In this document: positions 1 through 10,868 of the stretch, one piece after another | Layout of the letters: the number at the start of each line of letters is the position of its first letter | How positions within the stretch are numbered: position 1 is the stretch's first letter | NCBI GenBank assembly: GCA_003151515.1 | Contig: PLXS01000007.1 | Location: 1 to 64,000 of the forward strand | Length of the DNA: 64,000 nucleotides | Source: Opitutaceae bacterium | GTDB taxonomy: Bacteria; Verrucomicrobiota; Verrucomicrobiia; Opitutales; Opitutaceae | Direction of reading: 5' to 3' | Translations under genes and position numbers: made by a program | Notes under the pieces: model-generated | What the model was told of the DNA's origin: nothing | What the model saw: only the letters and a program-made list of their open reading frames with translations | Databases searched by the model: none

Positions 1-22
1 GATAGGAATTATTCAGGACCGA

Positions 23-1027
<1,005 letters not shown>

Positions 1028-1046
1028 GGCACGCGGCCCCTTCTCA

Positions 1047-2051
1047 TTAGACCCTTATCTCCCCAGCGTGCGCGCGCGTGCATGCGTGCCAGTGGCCCGG
1101 GGCCGCCTCGGCGAGCTCCGGGGTGGCGTCCTCGCACGCGGGCGCCGCGAAGCCGCACCGGGGCGCGAACGCGCAGCCCGCGAAGGGCTTCGAGACGTCG
1201 GGCGGCATTCCCGGTATCGTGAAGAGCTCCTCGCCCTTCGGCTGGAGCCCCGGGATGGAGCGCTGCAGCGCACGGGTGTAGGGGTGCATCGGCGCGCGGT
1301 ACAGGGTGTCGACGTCCGCGGACTCGACGATGCGCCCGGCGTACATGACCTGCACCTTGTCGCACAGGCCGGCCACGATCCCCAGGTCATGGGTCACGAA
1401 GATGACGGCCATCCCGAGCTCGCGCTGCTCCTTGCGGATGAGCTCGAGGATCTGGGCCTGCACGGTCACGTCCAGGGCGGTCGTCGGCTCGTCCGCGATC
1501 AGCAGCTCGGGCCGCGTTACGAGCGCCATGGCGATCATGACGCGCTGGCGCATCCCGCCCGAGAACTCGTGGGGGAAGGTGTTCATGCGCCGCGAGGCGT
1601 CGTTTATTCCGACCGCCTCCATCATGGAGAGCGCCCGCCCCAGGGCCTCCCGGCGGGTCACGCCCCCGTGTATCATGAGGGGCTCGATCACCTGGTCCGA
1701 GACCTTCATGTAGGGGTTGAGCGACGTCATCGGGTCCTGGAAGATCATCGAGATGCGCCTGCCGCGGATCGAGCGCGCCATGGCCGGGGGGCAGCGCAGC
1801 AGGTCGACGCCGTCGAACATCGCCGAGCCCCCAATGATCCGGCCGGGAGGCTGGGGCACCAGGCCCATGATCGAGTAGCACGTCACCGACTTGCCGGAGC
1901 CCGACTCGCCCACGATCCCCAGGGTTTCGCCGCGCTCGACCGCGAAGCTGGCCCCGTCGACCGCGCGGTAGGCGCCGTGCCGCGTGTGGAAATGGGTGCG
2001 CAGGTCGGTGACTGAGAGGAGCGGCATCGGCTTGGTGCAGGGTGTCCGCAT
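1047..2051 (-). CDS. Oligopeptide/dipeptide ABC transporter ATPase, OppD/DppD type
   Basis: First of two nucleotide-binding subunits of a peptide importer. It shows Walker A GESGSGKS, signature FSGGMRQR, Walker [13 protein letters not shown] and the C-terminal oligo_HPY region (MHPYTRAL) with a Cys motif CAFAPRC. Three in-frame ATGs are possible. The one at 2051 shares its A with the upstream stop (TGATG), which fits coupling. The ATG at 2027 begins MPLLSVTD, the usual family start, and the one at 2063 would overlap more. Co-transcription with the acyltransferase-GT9 gene upstream is likely from the overlap, though their functions look unrelated. Confidence 0.93.
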   Translation of the reverse strand: MRTPCTKPMPLLSVTDLRTHFHTRHGAYRAVDGASFAVERGETLGIVGESGSGKSVTCYSIMGLVPQPPGRIIGGSAMFDGVDLLRCPPAMARSIRGRRISMIFQDPMTSLNPYMKVSDQVIEPLMIHGGVTRREALGRALSMMEAVGINDASRRMNTFPHEFSGGMRQRVMIAMALVTRPELLIADEPTTALDVTVQAQILELIRKEQRELGMAVIFVTHDLGIVAGLCDKVQVMYAGRIVESADVDTLYRAPMHPYTRALQRSIPGLQPKGEELFTIPGMPPDVSKPFAGCAFAPRCGFAAPACEDATPELAEAAPGHWHACTRAHAGEIRV

Positions 2052-3940
2052 CAGCCGTGCCATGGCAAGTATCCCATCGCCTCAAGGACGATTTCGGCCG
2101 CCAGGTCGGCCAGCCGGCCGCCGCCGGTCGGCGGGCAGCCCGGGGGCTGCAGGACCTTGAACGGCGCCGCGAACACGGGGCCCGTGCGCACCGGGTTCGT
2201 GGGCCCGTACAGGCCCAGGACCGGGATCCCGAGCGCGTTGGCGAGGTGCATGCCCCCCGTGTCGTTGGAGACCAGGAGCCGGCAGGTCGCCAGGCGCTCC
2301 GCGAACTCGGCAAGGCTCGTCTTGCCGGCCAGGTCCTGGACACGGGACGGGTCCTGCCCCGCCGCCACGGCCGCGGTTATCGCGGCGTCGGCGCGGGTCC
2401 CGAACAGGATGAAGCGCTCGCGCGGCAGCGCCTCGACGACCCTGCGCCATCCGGCGACCGGCCAGCGCTTGGACGGCTCGTTCTCGGAGCCCGCGATCAA
2501 GCCCACGGGGCCCTGCTCGGGCCCGCCTACCAGGAGCGGGATGCGGTCGGGGCGCCCCTCCAGGCCGAAGTGGCGCAGGAAGGCGAGCCAGAGCTCGAGC
2601 TGGTGGTGCTGCGCCTCGTCGAAGTCGTCCGGCACGCGGTAGCCGTGGCTAAGGAGCGGCCTTCTGCGGCCCCTGCGCAGGACACCGAAGCGCTGGGGGC
2701 AGCCCGCCACCCGCGCCTCCAGGTCGCCCCGCAAGGAGTTCGTGAACAGGATCCAGACGTCCGGATACTCGGCCCTCATGGCCGCGAACCGGGCCAGGTA
2801 GCCGGCCCCGGGCTGCGGCAGGGCCCGGACGCGGTCGGCCAGGCCCCAGGACTCGAGCAGCGGGACGAAGCCGGGCTTGGCGAGGAGGGTGATCTCCGCG
2901 TCCGGGCGCGACAGGCGCACGGCCCGAAGGAGCGGAACGGTCATCGCCACGTCGCCCAGCCAGTTGGGCAGGCGGATCCACAGCCGCGTCCCCCGGGGCA
3001 GCCGCTTCAGTCCCCGCGCGGCCTGGTCGGCCCCGAGGAGGTTTCGCTTGGCCTCGAGGCGCAGCCGCCTTGCCGGCATGTCCTGGTTGCGCCAGCGGTC
3101 GTGGGCCCAGAGCCATGAGGCGCACAGGTCCTCGTCGCCGGACAGCGCCCGCTCAAGCCAGCGGTTGACCTCGATCGTGGCCCCGCCCGGCGTCCCGTCG
3201 AAGGGGACCGCCTCGGACTCGAAGGTGACCCTCCAGAACCCGGTGCGCCTGGGATAGAAGGTGCGAAGCTCGGCCGAGAACCTCTCGGCGAGGATCCCGG
3301 GCAGCTCGGTCGTCGAGCAGACGCGCCCGAAGAAGAGGGTGAGCGCCCCCCGGTTGCCCGCGTTCTGGTCGACCAGGACCCCGACGCACCCGTTGCCCCT
3401 CAGGATTGCGAGCGCCTGGGCGAAACCCTCCTTGCGCGACAACAGCCGCATCCCGTGGCGCTCCCGCGTCGCCTTGACGAAGGCGTCGGCGGAGGCGAGG
3501 TCGAGCGGCCTGAAGATGATGCCGAACTCCGGGATGGGATGGTCGACCAGGACCTTGAGCCAGGTCTGGCTCTCCCAGAGGGCGAGGTGGATGGTGGCCA
3601 GGACGACGGGGCGGGGGCGCGCCCCGATGTCGTCCGTGAAGGCCCGCACGGAGGGCCCGAGGGTCGCGGTCCTCCTGATGCGCTCCAGGGAGAGGAAAGG
3701 GGCCGCGAGCGACAACAGCGTCGTCTCGACGAGCCTTCGGGAGCTCTCGCGCGCGATCTGCCGGCGCCAGGCGCGCGCTCGCTCGGGGAACGCGTGGTGG
3801 AGGTTGGAGCGCAAGACGCGCCTCCGCCTGGGCGCGAGCCACAGGATCAGCTCGCCGCCGGCGGCGCAAAGCACGCGAAGCGCGGGCTCGGGCGCAAGCG
3901 CGAGCAGCCGCCCGGCGAGGCTTAGGGCCAGGGTGATCAC
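2051..3940 (-). CDS. Lipid A acyltransferase-like / heptosyltransferase (GT9) fusion protein
   Basis: A 629-residue two-domain protein. Residues 1 to about 300 resemble the LpxL/HtrB lysophospholipid acyltransferase family: an N-terminal hydrophobic stretch, the HX4E motif (HLALWE, H118 and E123) and a later VLVDQNAG segment. Residues about 318-629 are a GT9 heptosyltransferase-like domain: RLPNWLGDVAMT near 323-334 and VSNDTGGMHLANALG with GLYGPTNP near the end. It would add a secondary acyl chain and a core sugar to lipid A-core at the inner membrane. Start is GTG at 3940, only 78 bases from the divergent GT9 gene. Which reactions the two halves perform is inferred from family alone. Confidence 0.88.
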   Translation of the reverse strand: MITLALSLAGRLLALAPEPALRVLCAAGGELILWLAPRRRRVLRSNLHHAFPERARAWRRQIARESSRRLVETTLLSLAAPFLSLERIRRTATLGPSVRAFTDDIGARPRPVVLATIHLALWESQTWLKVLVDHPIPEFGIIFRPLDLASADAFVKATRERHGMRLLSRKEGFAQALAILRGNGCVGVLVDQNAGNRGALTLFFGRVCSTTELPGILAERFSAELRTFYPRRTGFWRVTFESEAVPFDGTPGGATIEVNRWLERALSGDEDLCASWLWAHDRWRNQDMPARRLRLEAKRNLLGADQAARGLKRLPRGTRLWIRLPNWLGDVAMTVPLLRAVRLSRPDAEITLLAKPGFVPLLESWGLADRVRALPQPGAGYLARFAAMRAEYPDVWILFTNSLRGDLEARVAGCPQRFGVLRRGRRRPLLSHGYRVPDDFDEAQHHQLELWLAFLRHFGLEGRPDRIPLLVGGPEQGPVGLIAGSENEPSKRWPVAGWRRVVEALPRERFILFGTRADAAITAAVAAGQDPSRVQDLAGKTSLAEFAERLATCRLLVSNDTGGMHLANALGIPVLGLYGPTNPVRTGPVFAAPFKVLQPPGCPPTGGGRLADLAAEIVLEAMGYLPWHG

Positions 3941-4018
3941 GCGCTTAGAGCCGCGTCGCGGGGATTTGGCATTTGATTTCGGACGTGAAAAGCCATGGAA
4001 CGTTACGCCCGCGCGTCA

Positions 4019-4969
4019 ATGACCGAAGTCCTCATCATAAAGCCGTCGTCCCTGGGCGACATCGTCCACGGCCTCCAGGTCGCCTCTTCCATAAAGGCGC
4101 AGAAGCCCGGCGTTCGCATCTCCTGGATCGTGCGGGAGATATTCGCGCCGATCGTTCGCTCGTGCGAGGCGGTCGACCACGCGTACGTTTTCGAGAGGGC
4201 AGGCGGCGCGAAGGGGTTCCTTCGCCTCATGAGGGAGGTGCGCGCCACGAAGTTCGACTACGTCTTCGACATGCAGGGGCTCTTGAGGACGGGCCTGATG
4301 ACATCGAGGGCGCGCGCGAGGCGCAAGGTCGGCCGCAGCGACGCCCGGGAGTGGGCCGGGATCTTCTACGACGAGAAGGTGCCGCTGCCGCCGGACGGCC
4401 GGCGAAGCCACGCCCTGGAGATCCTGCTGCAGTTCTGCACGGTCCTGGGAGCGAAGCCGGAGCTCAAGGGGACGCTCAGGTTCCGCGAGGTCGACAGCCT
4501 GAACCTGCGCTTCGCGGACGGCAGGGGCGGGGCTAGGCCCTACGTCCTCTTCCCGGACAGCCGCAGGCCCGAGAAGAGGTGGGGAGGCTTCAAGCAGCTG
4601 ACGGAGCTCATCCTGCGCGAGGACCGCGCGCGCAAGGTCGTCTGGGCCGGAAGCAACCACCTCCCGGACAAGGGGGCCTTCCCCGCCTCGCAGTTCCTCA
4701 ACCTGACGGGCAACACGAGCCTCGTGTCCCTGCCGGCGCTCGTGAAGAGGGCCGACTGGGTCGTCAGCAACGACAGCGGACCGATGCACCTCGCGGCCGC
4801 CATGGGCGTCAAGGTCTTCGCCATCTTCGGCCCGACCGACCCGAGGCTCTTCGGCCCGTACCCGCTGGGGACCGCCCACAACCACGTGATCCAGGCGCCG
4901 GTCGGGGACCTGCGCCTGCTCTCCGCGCGCGACGTCTACGCTCGCTTCCAGAAGATACGGGGCCGTTGA
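4019..4969 (+). CDS. GT9 family glycosyltransferase (ADP-heptose:LPS heptosyltransferase-like)
   Basis: Probable inner-core LPS heptosyltransferase, cytoplasmic face of the inner membrane. The protein starts at the conserved GT9 strand and loop (VLIIKPSSLGDIVHGLQ) and carries the C-terminal nucleotide-sugar site VVSNDSGPMHLAAAMG followed by FAIFGPTDP. About 316 residues, near the family norm. I placed the start at ATG 4019 because the conserved fold begins there; an upstream in-frame ATG at 3995 adds eight residues and cannot be ruled out. Neither has a clear Shine-Dalgarno site. It is divergent from the acyltransferase-GT9 fusion, so the pair may act in the same LPS core pathway. Confidence 0.88.
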   Translation: MTEVLIIKPSSLGDIVHGLQVASSIKAQKPGVRISWIVREIFAPIVRSCEAVDHAYVFERAGGAKGFLRLMREVRATKFDYVFDMQGLLRTGLMTSRARARRKVGRSDAREWAGIFYDEKVPLPPDGRRSHALEILLQFCTVLGAKPELKGTLRFREVDSLNLRFADGRGGARPYVLFPDSRRPEKRWGGFKQLTELILREDRARKVVWAGSNHLPDKGAFPASQFLNLTGNTSLVSLPALVKRADWVVSNDSGPMHLAAAMGVKVFAIFGPTDPRLFGPYPLGTAHNHVIQAPVGDLRLLSARDVYARFQKIRGR

Positions 4970-5005
4970 CGAGAGCGCCCGCGCGCCACAGAACGGACCC
5001 CTCCC

Positions 5006-6277
5006 ATGCTAGACCCGAAGCTGATCCGCGAGTCGCCGGACCTCGTCCGCGCGGCGATCGCCAAGAAGCACCTCACGGTGGACCTGGACGCCGTCCTGGG
5101 AGCCGACGCCGCGTGGCGCTCCCTGCTGCAGGAGAGCGAGCACCTGCGCTCGGTGCAGAAAGCCGCAAACGCGGCCATGGCGGCGCTCCCGAAGGGCTCC
5201 GCGGAGTTCGTGGCCAAGGTCGCGGAGATGAAGGCGGTCTCGGCGCAGCTCAAGGGGAGGGACGGGGCGCTCAAGGCCGCGGAGGAGCGATGCCGCGAGG
5301 CGATGCTCACGCTGCCCAACCTGCCGCACGCGAGCGTGCCCGAGGGCCGCACGCCCGAGCAGAACGTGGTCTTCTCGACGCACGGGGACCCGGCCGGGAC
5401 GGGCCGCGCGGCCGTTCCCCACTGGGACATCCCGGGCTTCTCCAGGCTCTTCGACTTCGAGCGCGGCGCCAAGGTGACGGGCGCCGGCTTCCCGTTCTTC
5501 GTCGGCGACGGCGCTCGGCTCGTGCGCGCCCTCATCAACTTCTTCCTGGAGGAGGACTCCAGGGCGGGCTACATCGAGGTGTCGCCGCCCATCCTCGTCA
5601 ACGCCGCCAGCGCGACCGCGACCGGGCAGTTGCCCGACAAGGAGGGGCAGATGTACGAGACGACGCCCGACCGGCTCTTCGCGGTGCCCACGGCGGAGGT
5701 GCCCCTCACCAACTTCTTCAGGGACGAGATCCTGGACGAGTCGGCGCTGCCCATTCGCCGCTGCGCCTACTCGCCCTGCTTCCGCAGGGAGGCCGGCAGC
5801 TACGGCAAGGACGTGCGCGGCCTAAACCGCGTCCACCAATTCGACAAGGTCGAGCTCCTGAAGTGGGTGCACCCGTCGTCGAGCTACGGCGAGCTCGACG
5901 GGCTGCGCGACGACGCGGAGGCGCTGCTGCGCAAGCTCGAGATCCCCTACCGCGTGCTGCTCATGTGCGGGGGCGAGCTCGGCTTCGCCCAGTCGAAGAA
6001 GTACGACCTCGAGGTCTGGGCCGCCGGGCAGAGGCGCTGGCTCGAGGTCTCCAGCTGCTCCAACTTCGAGGCGTTCCAGGCGCGGCGCGCGCAGATCCGC
6101 TACCGCTCGAGGCAGACCGGCAAGGCGGAGCTCGTTCACACGCTCAACGGCTCGGGCCTTGCCGTGCCGCGCGTTCTGGCCGCGCTCCTCGAGAACAACC
6201 TTGAGGCGGACGGCCGCGTGAGGATCCCCGCCGCGCTCGTGCCGCACTTCGGCAAGGAGCACCTTTCGTTCGCCTGA
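5006..6277 (+). CDS. serS: Serine--tRNA ligase
   Basis: Charges tRNA-Ser with serine. 423 residues, the usual length. The N-terminus (MLDPKLIRESPDLVR) leads into the long two-helix antiparallel arm (about residues 27-100). The class II core follows, with motif 2 around FRREAGSYGKD and motif 3 in LNGSGLAVPRVLAALLEN. Start ATG is 36 bases after the GT9 gene. The tilS gene begins 2 bases after the stop, so the two RNA-related genes probably share a transcript. Confidence 0.97.
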   Translation: MLDPKLIRESPDLVRAAIAKKHLTVDLDAVLGADAAWRSLLQESEHLRSVQKAANAAMAALPKGSAEFVAKVAEMKAVSAQLKGRDGALKAAEERCREAMLTLPNLPHASVPEGRTPEQNVVFSTHGDPAGTGRAAVPHWDIPGFSRLFDFERGAKVTGAGFPFFVGDGARLVRALINFFLEEDSRAGYIEVSPPILVNAASATATGQLPDKEGQMYETTPDRLFAVPTAEVPLTNFFRDEILDESALPIRRCAYSPCFRREAGSYGKDVRGLNRVHQFDKVELLKWVHPSSSYGELDGLRDDAEALLRKLEIPYRVLLMCGGELGFAQSKKYDLEVWAAGQRRWLEVSSCSNFEAFQARRAQIRYRSRQTGKAELVHTLNGSGLAVPRVLAALLENNLEADGRVRIPAALVPHFGKEHLSFA

Positions 6278-6279
6278 GC

Positions 6280-7347
6280 GTGGCCCAGGCCGCCCGCACG
6301 ATGAAGAAGGGACGCGTCGACTGGCCGGGCGCAGCCCTGCGGGCCGCGCAGCTGATACCGCGGGAGCGGCTGCACCCGGCGGTCGTCGCGTGGGCCGACG
6401 CGCGCCCCCGCGGGGAGCCCTGGGCCGTGGCGCTGTCCGGCGGCGCGGACTCGGTCGCGCTCCTGCTTCTCGTCTGGGCGCACTGGCCGGCGAGGCGGGG
6501 CCGCCTCGTGGCGCTGCACTTCAACCACAGGCTGCGGGGCGCGGAGTCGGCGGCCGACGCGCGCTTCTGCGCTTCGCTGTGCTCCGGCCTCGGCGTGGAC
6601 CTCCTCAGCGGGAGGCGAAAGGGCAGGGCGCCCGCCCTTGCTGAGGCGCAGGCGCGCGAGGCGCGCTTCGGCTTCATGGAGAGGGCCATGGCGCGGCGCG
6701 GGGCGCGCGTCCTCTGGCTCGGCCACCAGCAGGACGACGTCGCCGAGAGCATGCTGATGAGGCTGTCGCGGGGGAGCGGCGGGGCAGGCCTTGCCGCCCC
6801 GCGCGCGGTGCACGCCCTGGCGGCGGGCGGGGCGAGGCGCTTCCACGTCAGGCCGCTCCTCGGGCTCAAGAAGTCCGAGATCGCCCGGGACCTGGGTCTC
6901 GCCGGCGCCCGCTGGAGGGAGGACTCGAGCAACGCCAAGGGCGTCCATTTCAGGAACCGGCTGCGGCGCGACGTCATCCCGCGGTGGGTGCGCGCCTCGG
7001 GCAGGGACGCCCTCTCGGGCGCCGCGCTCTCGCGCGAGCTCCTGGAGGAGGACGACCGGGCGCTCGAGGCCTGGGCCGACTCGCTGGAGGCCCTGGGGCC
7101 CGGCCGTTCGCTCGCCGTCACCCGGCTCTCCGGGGTGCCCCGGGCCGTCGTGCGCCGGGTCCTGCACCGCTGGCTTTCGCTCCAGCCCAGGGCCGGCGAG
7201 CTGTCACGGCAGGGGTTCGAGGCCCTGCTGCGCGCCGTCGAACGCGGCGCGCGATTCAGGCACAGCCTTGGCAGCCATGGCTTTGCGGTTATCCGGGCCG
7301 GCCGGCTGCGTTTTGAGCCGATACGCAATAGTCCGAGGACTCATTGA
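6280..7347 (+). CDS. tilS: tRNA(Ile)-lysidine synthase
   Basis: Converts C34 of tRNA-Ile(CAU) to lysidine so that it reads AUA. The N-type ATP pyrophosphatase loop SGGADS is at residues 53-58, followed by LHFNHRLRG and the motif GHQQDDVAESMLMRLSRG. 355 residues, shorter than the E. coli enzyme; the second domain is short. Start is GTG at 6280, 2 bases after the serS stop; an ATG at 6301 is an alternative. Confidence 0.9.
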   Translation: MAQAARTMKKGRVDWPGAALRAAQLIPRERLHPAVVAWADARPRGEPWAVALSGGADSVALLLLVWAHWPARRGRLVALHFNHRLRGAESAADARFCASLCSGLGVDLLSGRRKGRAPALAEAQAREARFGFMERAMARRGARVLWLGHQQDDVAESMLMRLSRGSGGAGLAAPRAVHALAAGGARRFHVRPLLGLKKSEIARDLGLAGARWREDSSNAKGVHFRNRLRRDVIPRWVRASGRDALSGAALSRELLEEDDRALEAWADSLEALGPGRSLAVTRLSGVPRAVVRRVLHRWLSLQPRAGELSRQGFEALLRAVERGARFRHSLGSHGFAVIRAGRLRFEPIRNSPRTH

Positions 7348-7400
7348 CTTGTAACGCTGGAACAACAACGTTCTTTTGAGAGTCAACGTACATTAACTAG

Positions 7401-9422
7401 ATGTCCGACAACGACACAAAGAAATCCCGCCGCCAGTTGAAGAACATCCCGCCGGACCGGTTTCAGCCCAAAGTGCTCGTTTTCTGGGTCATACTGGCCT
7501 TTGCGGTCGTGGCGCTGCTCTACTGGTCGCCAGGAATGACGGTTTCGCCAGCCCAGATGACGATCCACGAGGTCCTCACCCACGCCGAGCAGGGCGACAT
7601 GAGCCAGGCGGTCATCCAGCCCGACCCCTCGGGGGGGCGCGACTGGGTCATGATCACGGGCGAGCTCAAGGATGCGTCGCTCAAGAACGAGCGGGGCATG
7701 AAGACCTCGGCTTTCAGGGCGGCCGGCCGCCTGACCGACTCCAACATGGAGCGCCTGCAGAAGACGGACAAGTTCGTCGAGCGCCAGCCCACGACCCTCC
7801 TCACCCAGATCGCAGCCCAGGTGATCCCGATCCTGATCATCATGGGCGTTCTCTACTTCCTTTTCGTGCGCCAGCTGCGCCAGGCGGGCAGGGGGGCCCT
7901 CAACTTCGGCAAGAGCCGCGCCAAGCTGCTGACGCGCGACCGCGACAAGGTCACCTTCGGCGACGTGGCCGGGTGCGACGAGGCGAAGGAAGAGGTCTCC
8001 GAGGTGGTGGAGTTCCTGCGCGACCCGAAGAAGTTCACGAAGATGGGGGGCAGGATCCCGAAGGGCATCCTCATGGTTGGGCCGCCGGGAACCGGCAAGA
8101 CGCTCCTCGCGAAGGCCGTGGCCGGTGAGGCCGACGTGCCGTTCTTCAGCATCTCGGGCTCGGATTTCGTAGAAATGTTCGTCGGCGTGGGCGCCTCGCG
8201 GGTGCGCGACATGTTCGAGCAGGGGCGCAAGAGCGCCCCGTGCCTGATCTTCATCGACGAGATCGACGCCGTGGGCCGCCAGCGCGGCGCGGGCCTGGGC
8301 GGCGGCAACGACGAGCGCGAGCAGACGCTCAACTCCCTCCTGGTCGAGATGGACGGCTTCGACACGACCGAGGGCGTCATCATCATCGCGGCCACGAACA
8401 GGCCCGACGTGCTTGACAGCGCCCTGCTGCGCCCCGGCCGCTTCGACCGCCAGATCTTCGTCGACCTGCCCGACATGATCGGCCGCGAGCAGATCCTGCG
8501 GGTCCACGCACGCAAGCTGAGCCTGGCCGACAACGTCGACCTAGGGGTCATCGCGCGCGGCACGCCCGGCCTTTCGGGCGCCGACCTGGCGAACCTTCTC
8601 AACGAGTCCGCCCTCCTTGCGGCGCGAAGGAACCGCAAGAAGATCGACGCCGCCGACGTCGAGGACGCGCGCGAGAAGGTGCAGTTCGGGCGCGAGCGCC
8701 GCCGCCTGATGGACGACGACGAGAAGAAGCTGACGGCCTACCACGAGGCCGGGCACGCGCTCGTGCAGGCCGTCCTCGACGACGGCCACATGCCCATTCA
8801 CAAAGTGACCATCATACCGCGCGGTCGCAGCCTCGGGAGCACGATGTTCATCCCCAAGAAGGACGTCATAACGCAGGCGATGAAGCGGATGCTCAACCAC
8901 ATCGCCATGGGGCTCGGCGGCCGCATCGCCGAGGAGCTCGTGATAGGGGACATTTCCAGCGGCGCCGAGGGCGACATCAAGCAGATCACCGCGATAGCGC
9001 GCCACATGGTGTGCGACTGGGGCATGAGCCCCCTCGGCCCGATAGCCTACGGCATCACCCACGACACGGTCTTCCTCGGCCGCGACATCACCCGCAACGA
9101 AACCGTCTCGGAGGAGACGGCGAAGCAGATCGACAAAGAGATCCACCGCATCGTGAGCGAGCAGTACGAGCGGGCGAAGAAGATCGTCACCGAGCACCGC
9201 GCCGCCCTGGACAAGATCGCGGAGGCGCTCCTGGAGCACGAGACGCTCGAGGGCAGGCACGTCCTCGAGATTGTCGAGTTTGGCGAGATCCGCTCGCCGA
9301 TAGCGGCCGTCCTGGTGGGCAAGGCGCCCGAGAGGCCCGAGGAGAAGAAGGCCGCCGACAAGGCCGCCTCGAGCGAGGGGCTTGGCGCGAGCGGGCCGGC
9401 TCCGTCGCCGACGCCGGCCTGA
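7401..9422 (+). CDS. ftsH: ATP-dependent zinc metalloprotease FtsH
   Basis: Membrane AAA+ protease that degrades misfolded membrane proteins and regulators. 673 residues. Two N-terminal membrane segments (about 25-43 and 137-156) flank a periplasmic domain. Walker A GPPGTGKT is at 227-234, Walker [10 protein letters not shown] near 282-290, the second region of homology around RPGRFDR, and the zinc site HEAGH at 448-452. The Pro/Ala-rich tail is typical of a variable C-terminus. It starts 53 bases after tilS, and a stem-loop terminator candidate lies just past its stop. Confidence 0.97.
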   Translation: MSDNDTKKSRRQLKNIPPDRFQPKVLVFWVILAFAVVALLYWSPGMTVSPAQMTIHEVLTHAEQGDMSQAVIQPDPSGGRDWVMITGELKDASLKNERGMKTSAFRAAGRLTDSNMERLQKTDKFVERQPTTLLTQIAAQVIPILIIMGVLYFLFVRQLRQAGRGALNFGKSRAKLLTRDRDKVTFGDVAGCDEAKEEVSEVVEFLRDPKKFTKMGGRIPKGILMVGPPGTGKTLLAKAVAGEADVPFFSISGSDFVEMFVGVGASRVRDMFEQGRKSAPCLIFIDEIDAVGRQRGAGLGGGNDEREQTLNSLLVEMDGFDTTEGVIIIAATNRPDVLDSALLRPGRFDRQIFVDLPDMIGREQILRVHARKLSLADNVDLGVIARGTPGLSGADLANLLNESALLAARRNRKKIDAADVEDAREKVQFGRERRRLMDDDEKKLTAYHEAGHALVQAVLDDGHMPIHKVTIIPRGRSLGSTMFIPKKDVITQAMKRMLNHIAMGLGGRIAEELVIGDISSGAEGDIKQITAIARHMVCDWGMSPLGPIAYGITHDTVFLGRDITRNETVSEETAKQIDKEIHRIVSEQYERAKKIVTEHRAALDKIAEALLEHETLEGRHVLEIVEFGEIRSPIAAVLVGKAPERPEEKKAADKAASSEGLGASGPAPSPTPA

Positions 9423-9432
9423 CCGCGCCGGC

Positions 9433-9453
9433 CGCCGCTTCGCGGCGTCTTTT
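9433..9453 (+). terminator. Rho-independent terminator candidate after ftsH
   Basis: A perfect 6-bp stem (CGCCGC / GCGGCG) with a TTC loop, followed directly by TCTTTT, 10 bases past the ftsH stop. It separates ftsH from ugd. Confidence 0.6.
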
Positions 9454-9501
9454 ACGGCTTGGATTTGCCTCGGGAAGCCCCAGCATGGGGCTTGTATCCC
9501 C

Positions 9502-10860
9502 ATGAAGATCTGCTGCATCGGTGCTGGCTACGTCGGCGGGCCAACGATGGCGATGATCGCGCTCAAGGCGCCTGACATCGAGGTGCGGGTCGTCGACATG
9601 AACGCCGCCCGCATCGCCGCATGGTGCTCCGACACGCTGCCCGTGTACGAGCCGGGCCTGGATGACATCGTCAGGCAGGCGCGGGGCAGGAACCTGCATT
9701 TCTCGACGGACGTGAAGGGCGCGATCCAGGCCGCGGACATCGTGTTCGTGGCCGTGAACACCCCGACCAAGAGCTACGGCGTGGGCGCCGGCAGGGGCGC
9801 CGACCTGAGGTTTATCGAGTCGGTCGCCAGGACGATCGCCGAGTGCGCGAACGGGCCGAAGATCATCGTGGAGAAGTCCACGATCCCGGTTAAGACGGCC
9901 GAGACGATCAAGGACATCCTCTCGGCGAACGGTCGCGGCATAAGCTTCCAGGTGCTTTCGAACCCGGAGTTCCTCGCCGAGGGAACGGCCGTGGCCGACC
10001 TCCTGAGCCCGGACCGGGTCCTCATCGGGGGCGAGCGCACGCCGGAGGGCGCCGCGGCCGTGAAGCAGCTGGTGGAAGTCTACGCGCGCTGGGTGCCGAG
10101 GGAGCGCATCATCACGACCAACCTCTGGTCCTCCGAGCTTTCGAAGCTCGTGGCGAACGCCTTTCTCGCCCAGCGCATCTCCTCGATCAACTCGATCTCG
10201 GCGCTTTGCGAGGCCACGGGAGCCGACGTCGACGAGGTCGCGAACGCGATCGGTCGCGACTCGAGGATCGGCCCGAAGTTCCTGAAGGCCTCGGTGGGCT
10301 TCGGCGGATCGTGCTTCCAGAAGGACATCCTGAACCTCGTCTACCTGTGCGAGCATTTTGGGCTGCCCGAAGTCGCCACCTTCTGGGAGGGCGTCGTGCG
10401 AATGAACGACTGGCAGAAGCGCCGGTTCACCGCGAAGATCGTAAAGGCCCTCTACAACTCGGTAGCCGACAAGAAGATAGCCGTCCTTGGTTTCGCGTTC
10501 AAGAAGGACACGAACGACACGAGGGAGTCGCCGGCGATCACCATCTGTCGGGACCTGATCGCCGAGCAGGCGCGGGTCGCCGTGTACGACCCGAAGGTCC
10601 CCGCTCAGGAGATCCGCCGCGACGTCCTCGGGGCGGGCGCCGAGAACCCTCTGCTGTCTGTCGCCGCGGACGCCTACGAGGCGGCCAAGGGCGCGCACGC
10701 CCTCGCTATCGCCACGGAATGGGACGAGTTCAGGCTCTTGGACTTCGCGAGGATCCACGAGTCCATGTGCAAGCCGGCCTTCGTCTTCGACGGGCGCAAC
10801 ATCCTGGACCTTGCCAAGCTCAGGCAGATCGGCTTCCGGGCCACCGGCATCGGCAAGTAG
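9502..10860 (+). CDS. ugd: UDP-glucose 6-dehydrogenase
   Basis: Oxidises UDP-glucose to UDP-glucuronate with NAD, supplying uronic acid for the glycan clusters further right. 452 residues. The N-terminal Rossmann motif GAGYVGGP is at 7-14, then [15 protein letters not shown] and [10 protein letters not shown]; the catalytic cysteine sits in [10 protein letters not shown] (Cys271). These motifs and the length match the UGDH type shared with animals and plants more than the shorter enterobacterial type. I chose ATG 9502 because the Rossmann strand starts at once; the open frame extends upstream to 9382, inside ftsH. Convergent with alr, 8 bases apart. Confidence 0.95.
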   Translation: MKICCIGAGYVGGPTMAMIALKAPDIEVRVVDMNAARIAAWCSDTLPVYEPGLDDIVRQARGRNLHFSTDVKGAIQAADIVFVAVNTPTKSYGVGAGRGADLRFIESVARTIAECANGPKIIVEKSTIPVKTAETIKDILSANGRGISFQVLSNPEFLAEGTAVADLLSPDRVLIGGERTPEGAAAVKQLVEVYARWVPRERIITTNLWSSELSKLVANAFLAQRISSINSISALCEATGADVDEVANAIGRDSRIGPKFLKASVGFGGSCFQKDILNLVYLCEHFGLPEVATFWEGVVRMNDWQKRRFTAKIVKALYNSVADKKIAVLGFAFKKDTNDTRESPAITICRDLIAEQARVAVYDPKVPAQEIRRDVLGAGAENPLLSVAADAYEAAKGAHALAIATEWDEFRLLDFARIHESMCKPAFVFDGRNILDLAKLRQIGFRATGIGK

Positions 10861-10868
10861 CGCCCGCC

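Noticed and set aside
4579-6204. 541-residue plus-strand frame over the GT9 and serS genes
   Set aside because: Out of frame with serS, low-complexity Arg/Pro/Gly content, no motif.
7344-7400. TTGACT before ftsH as a promoter -35
   Set aside because: At 17 bases the downstream hexamer is AACGTT, not a -10; no better spacing was found.
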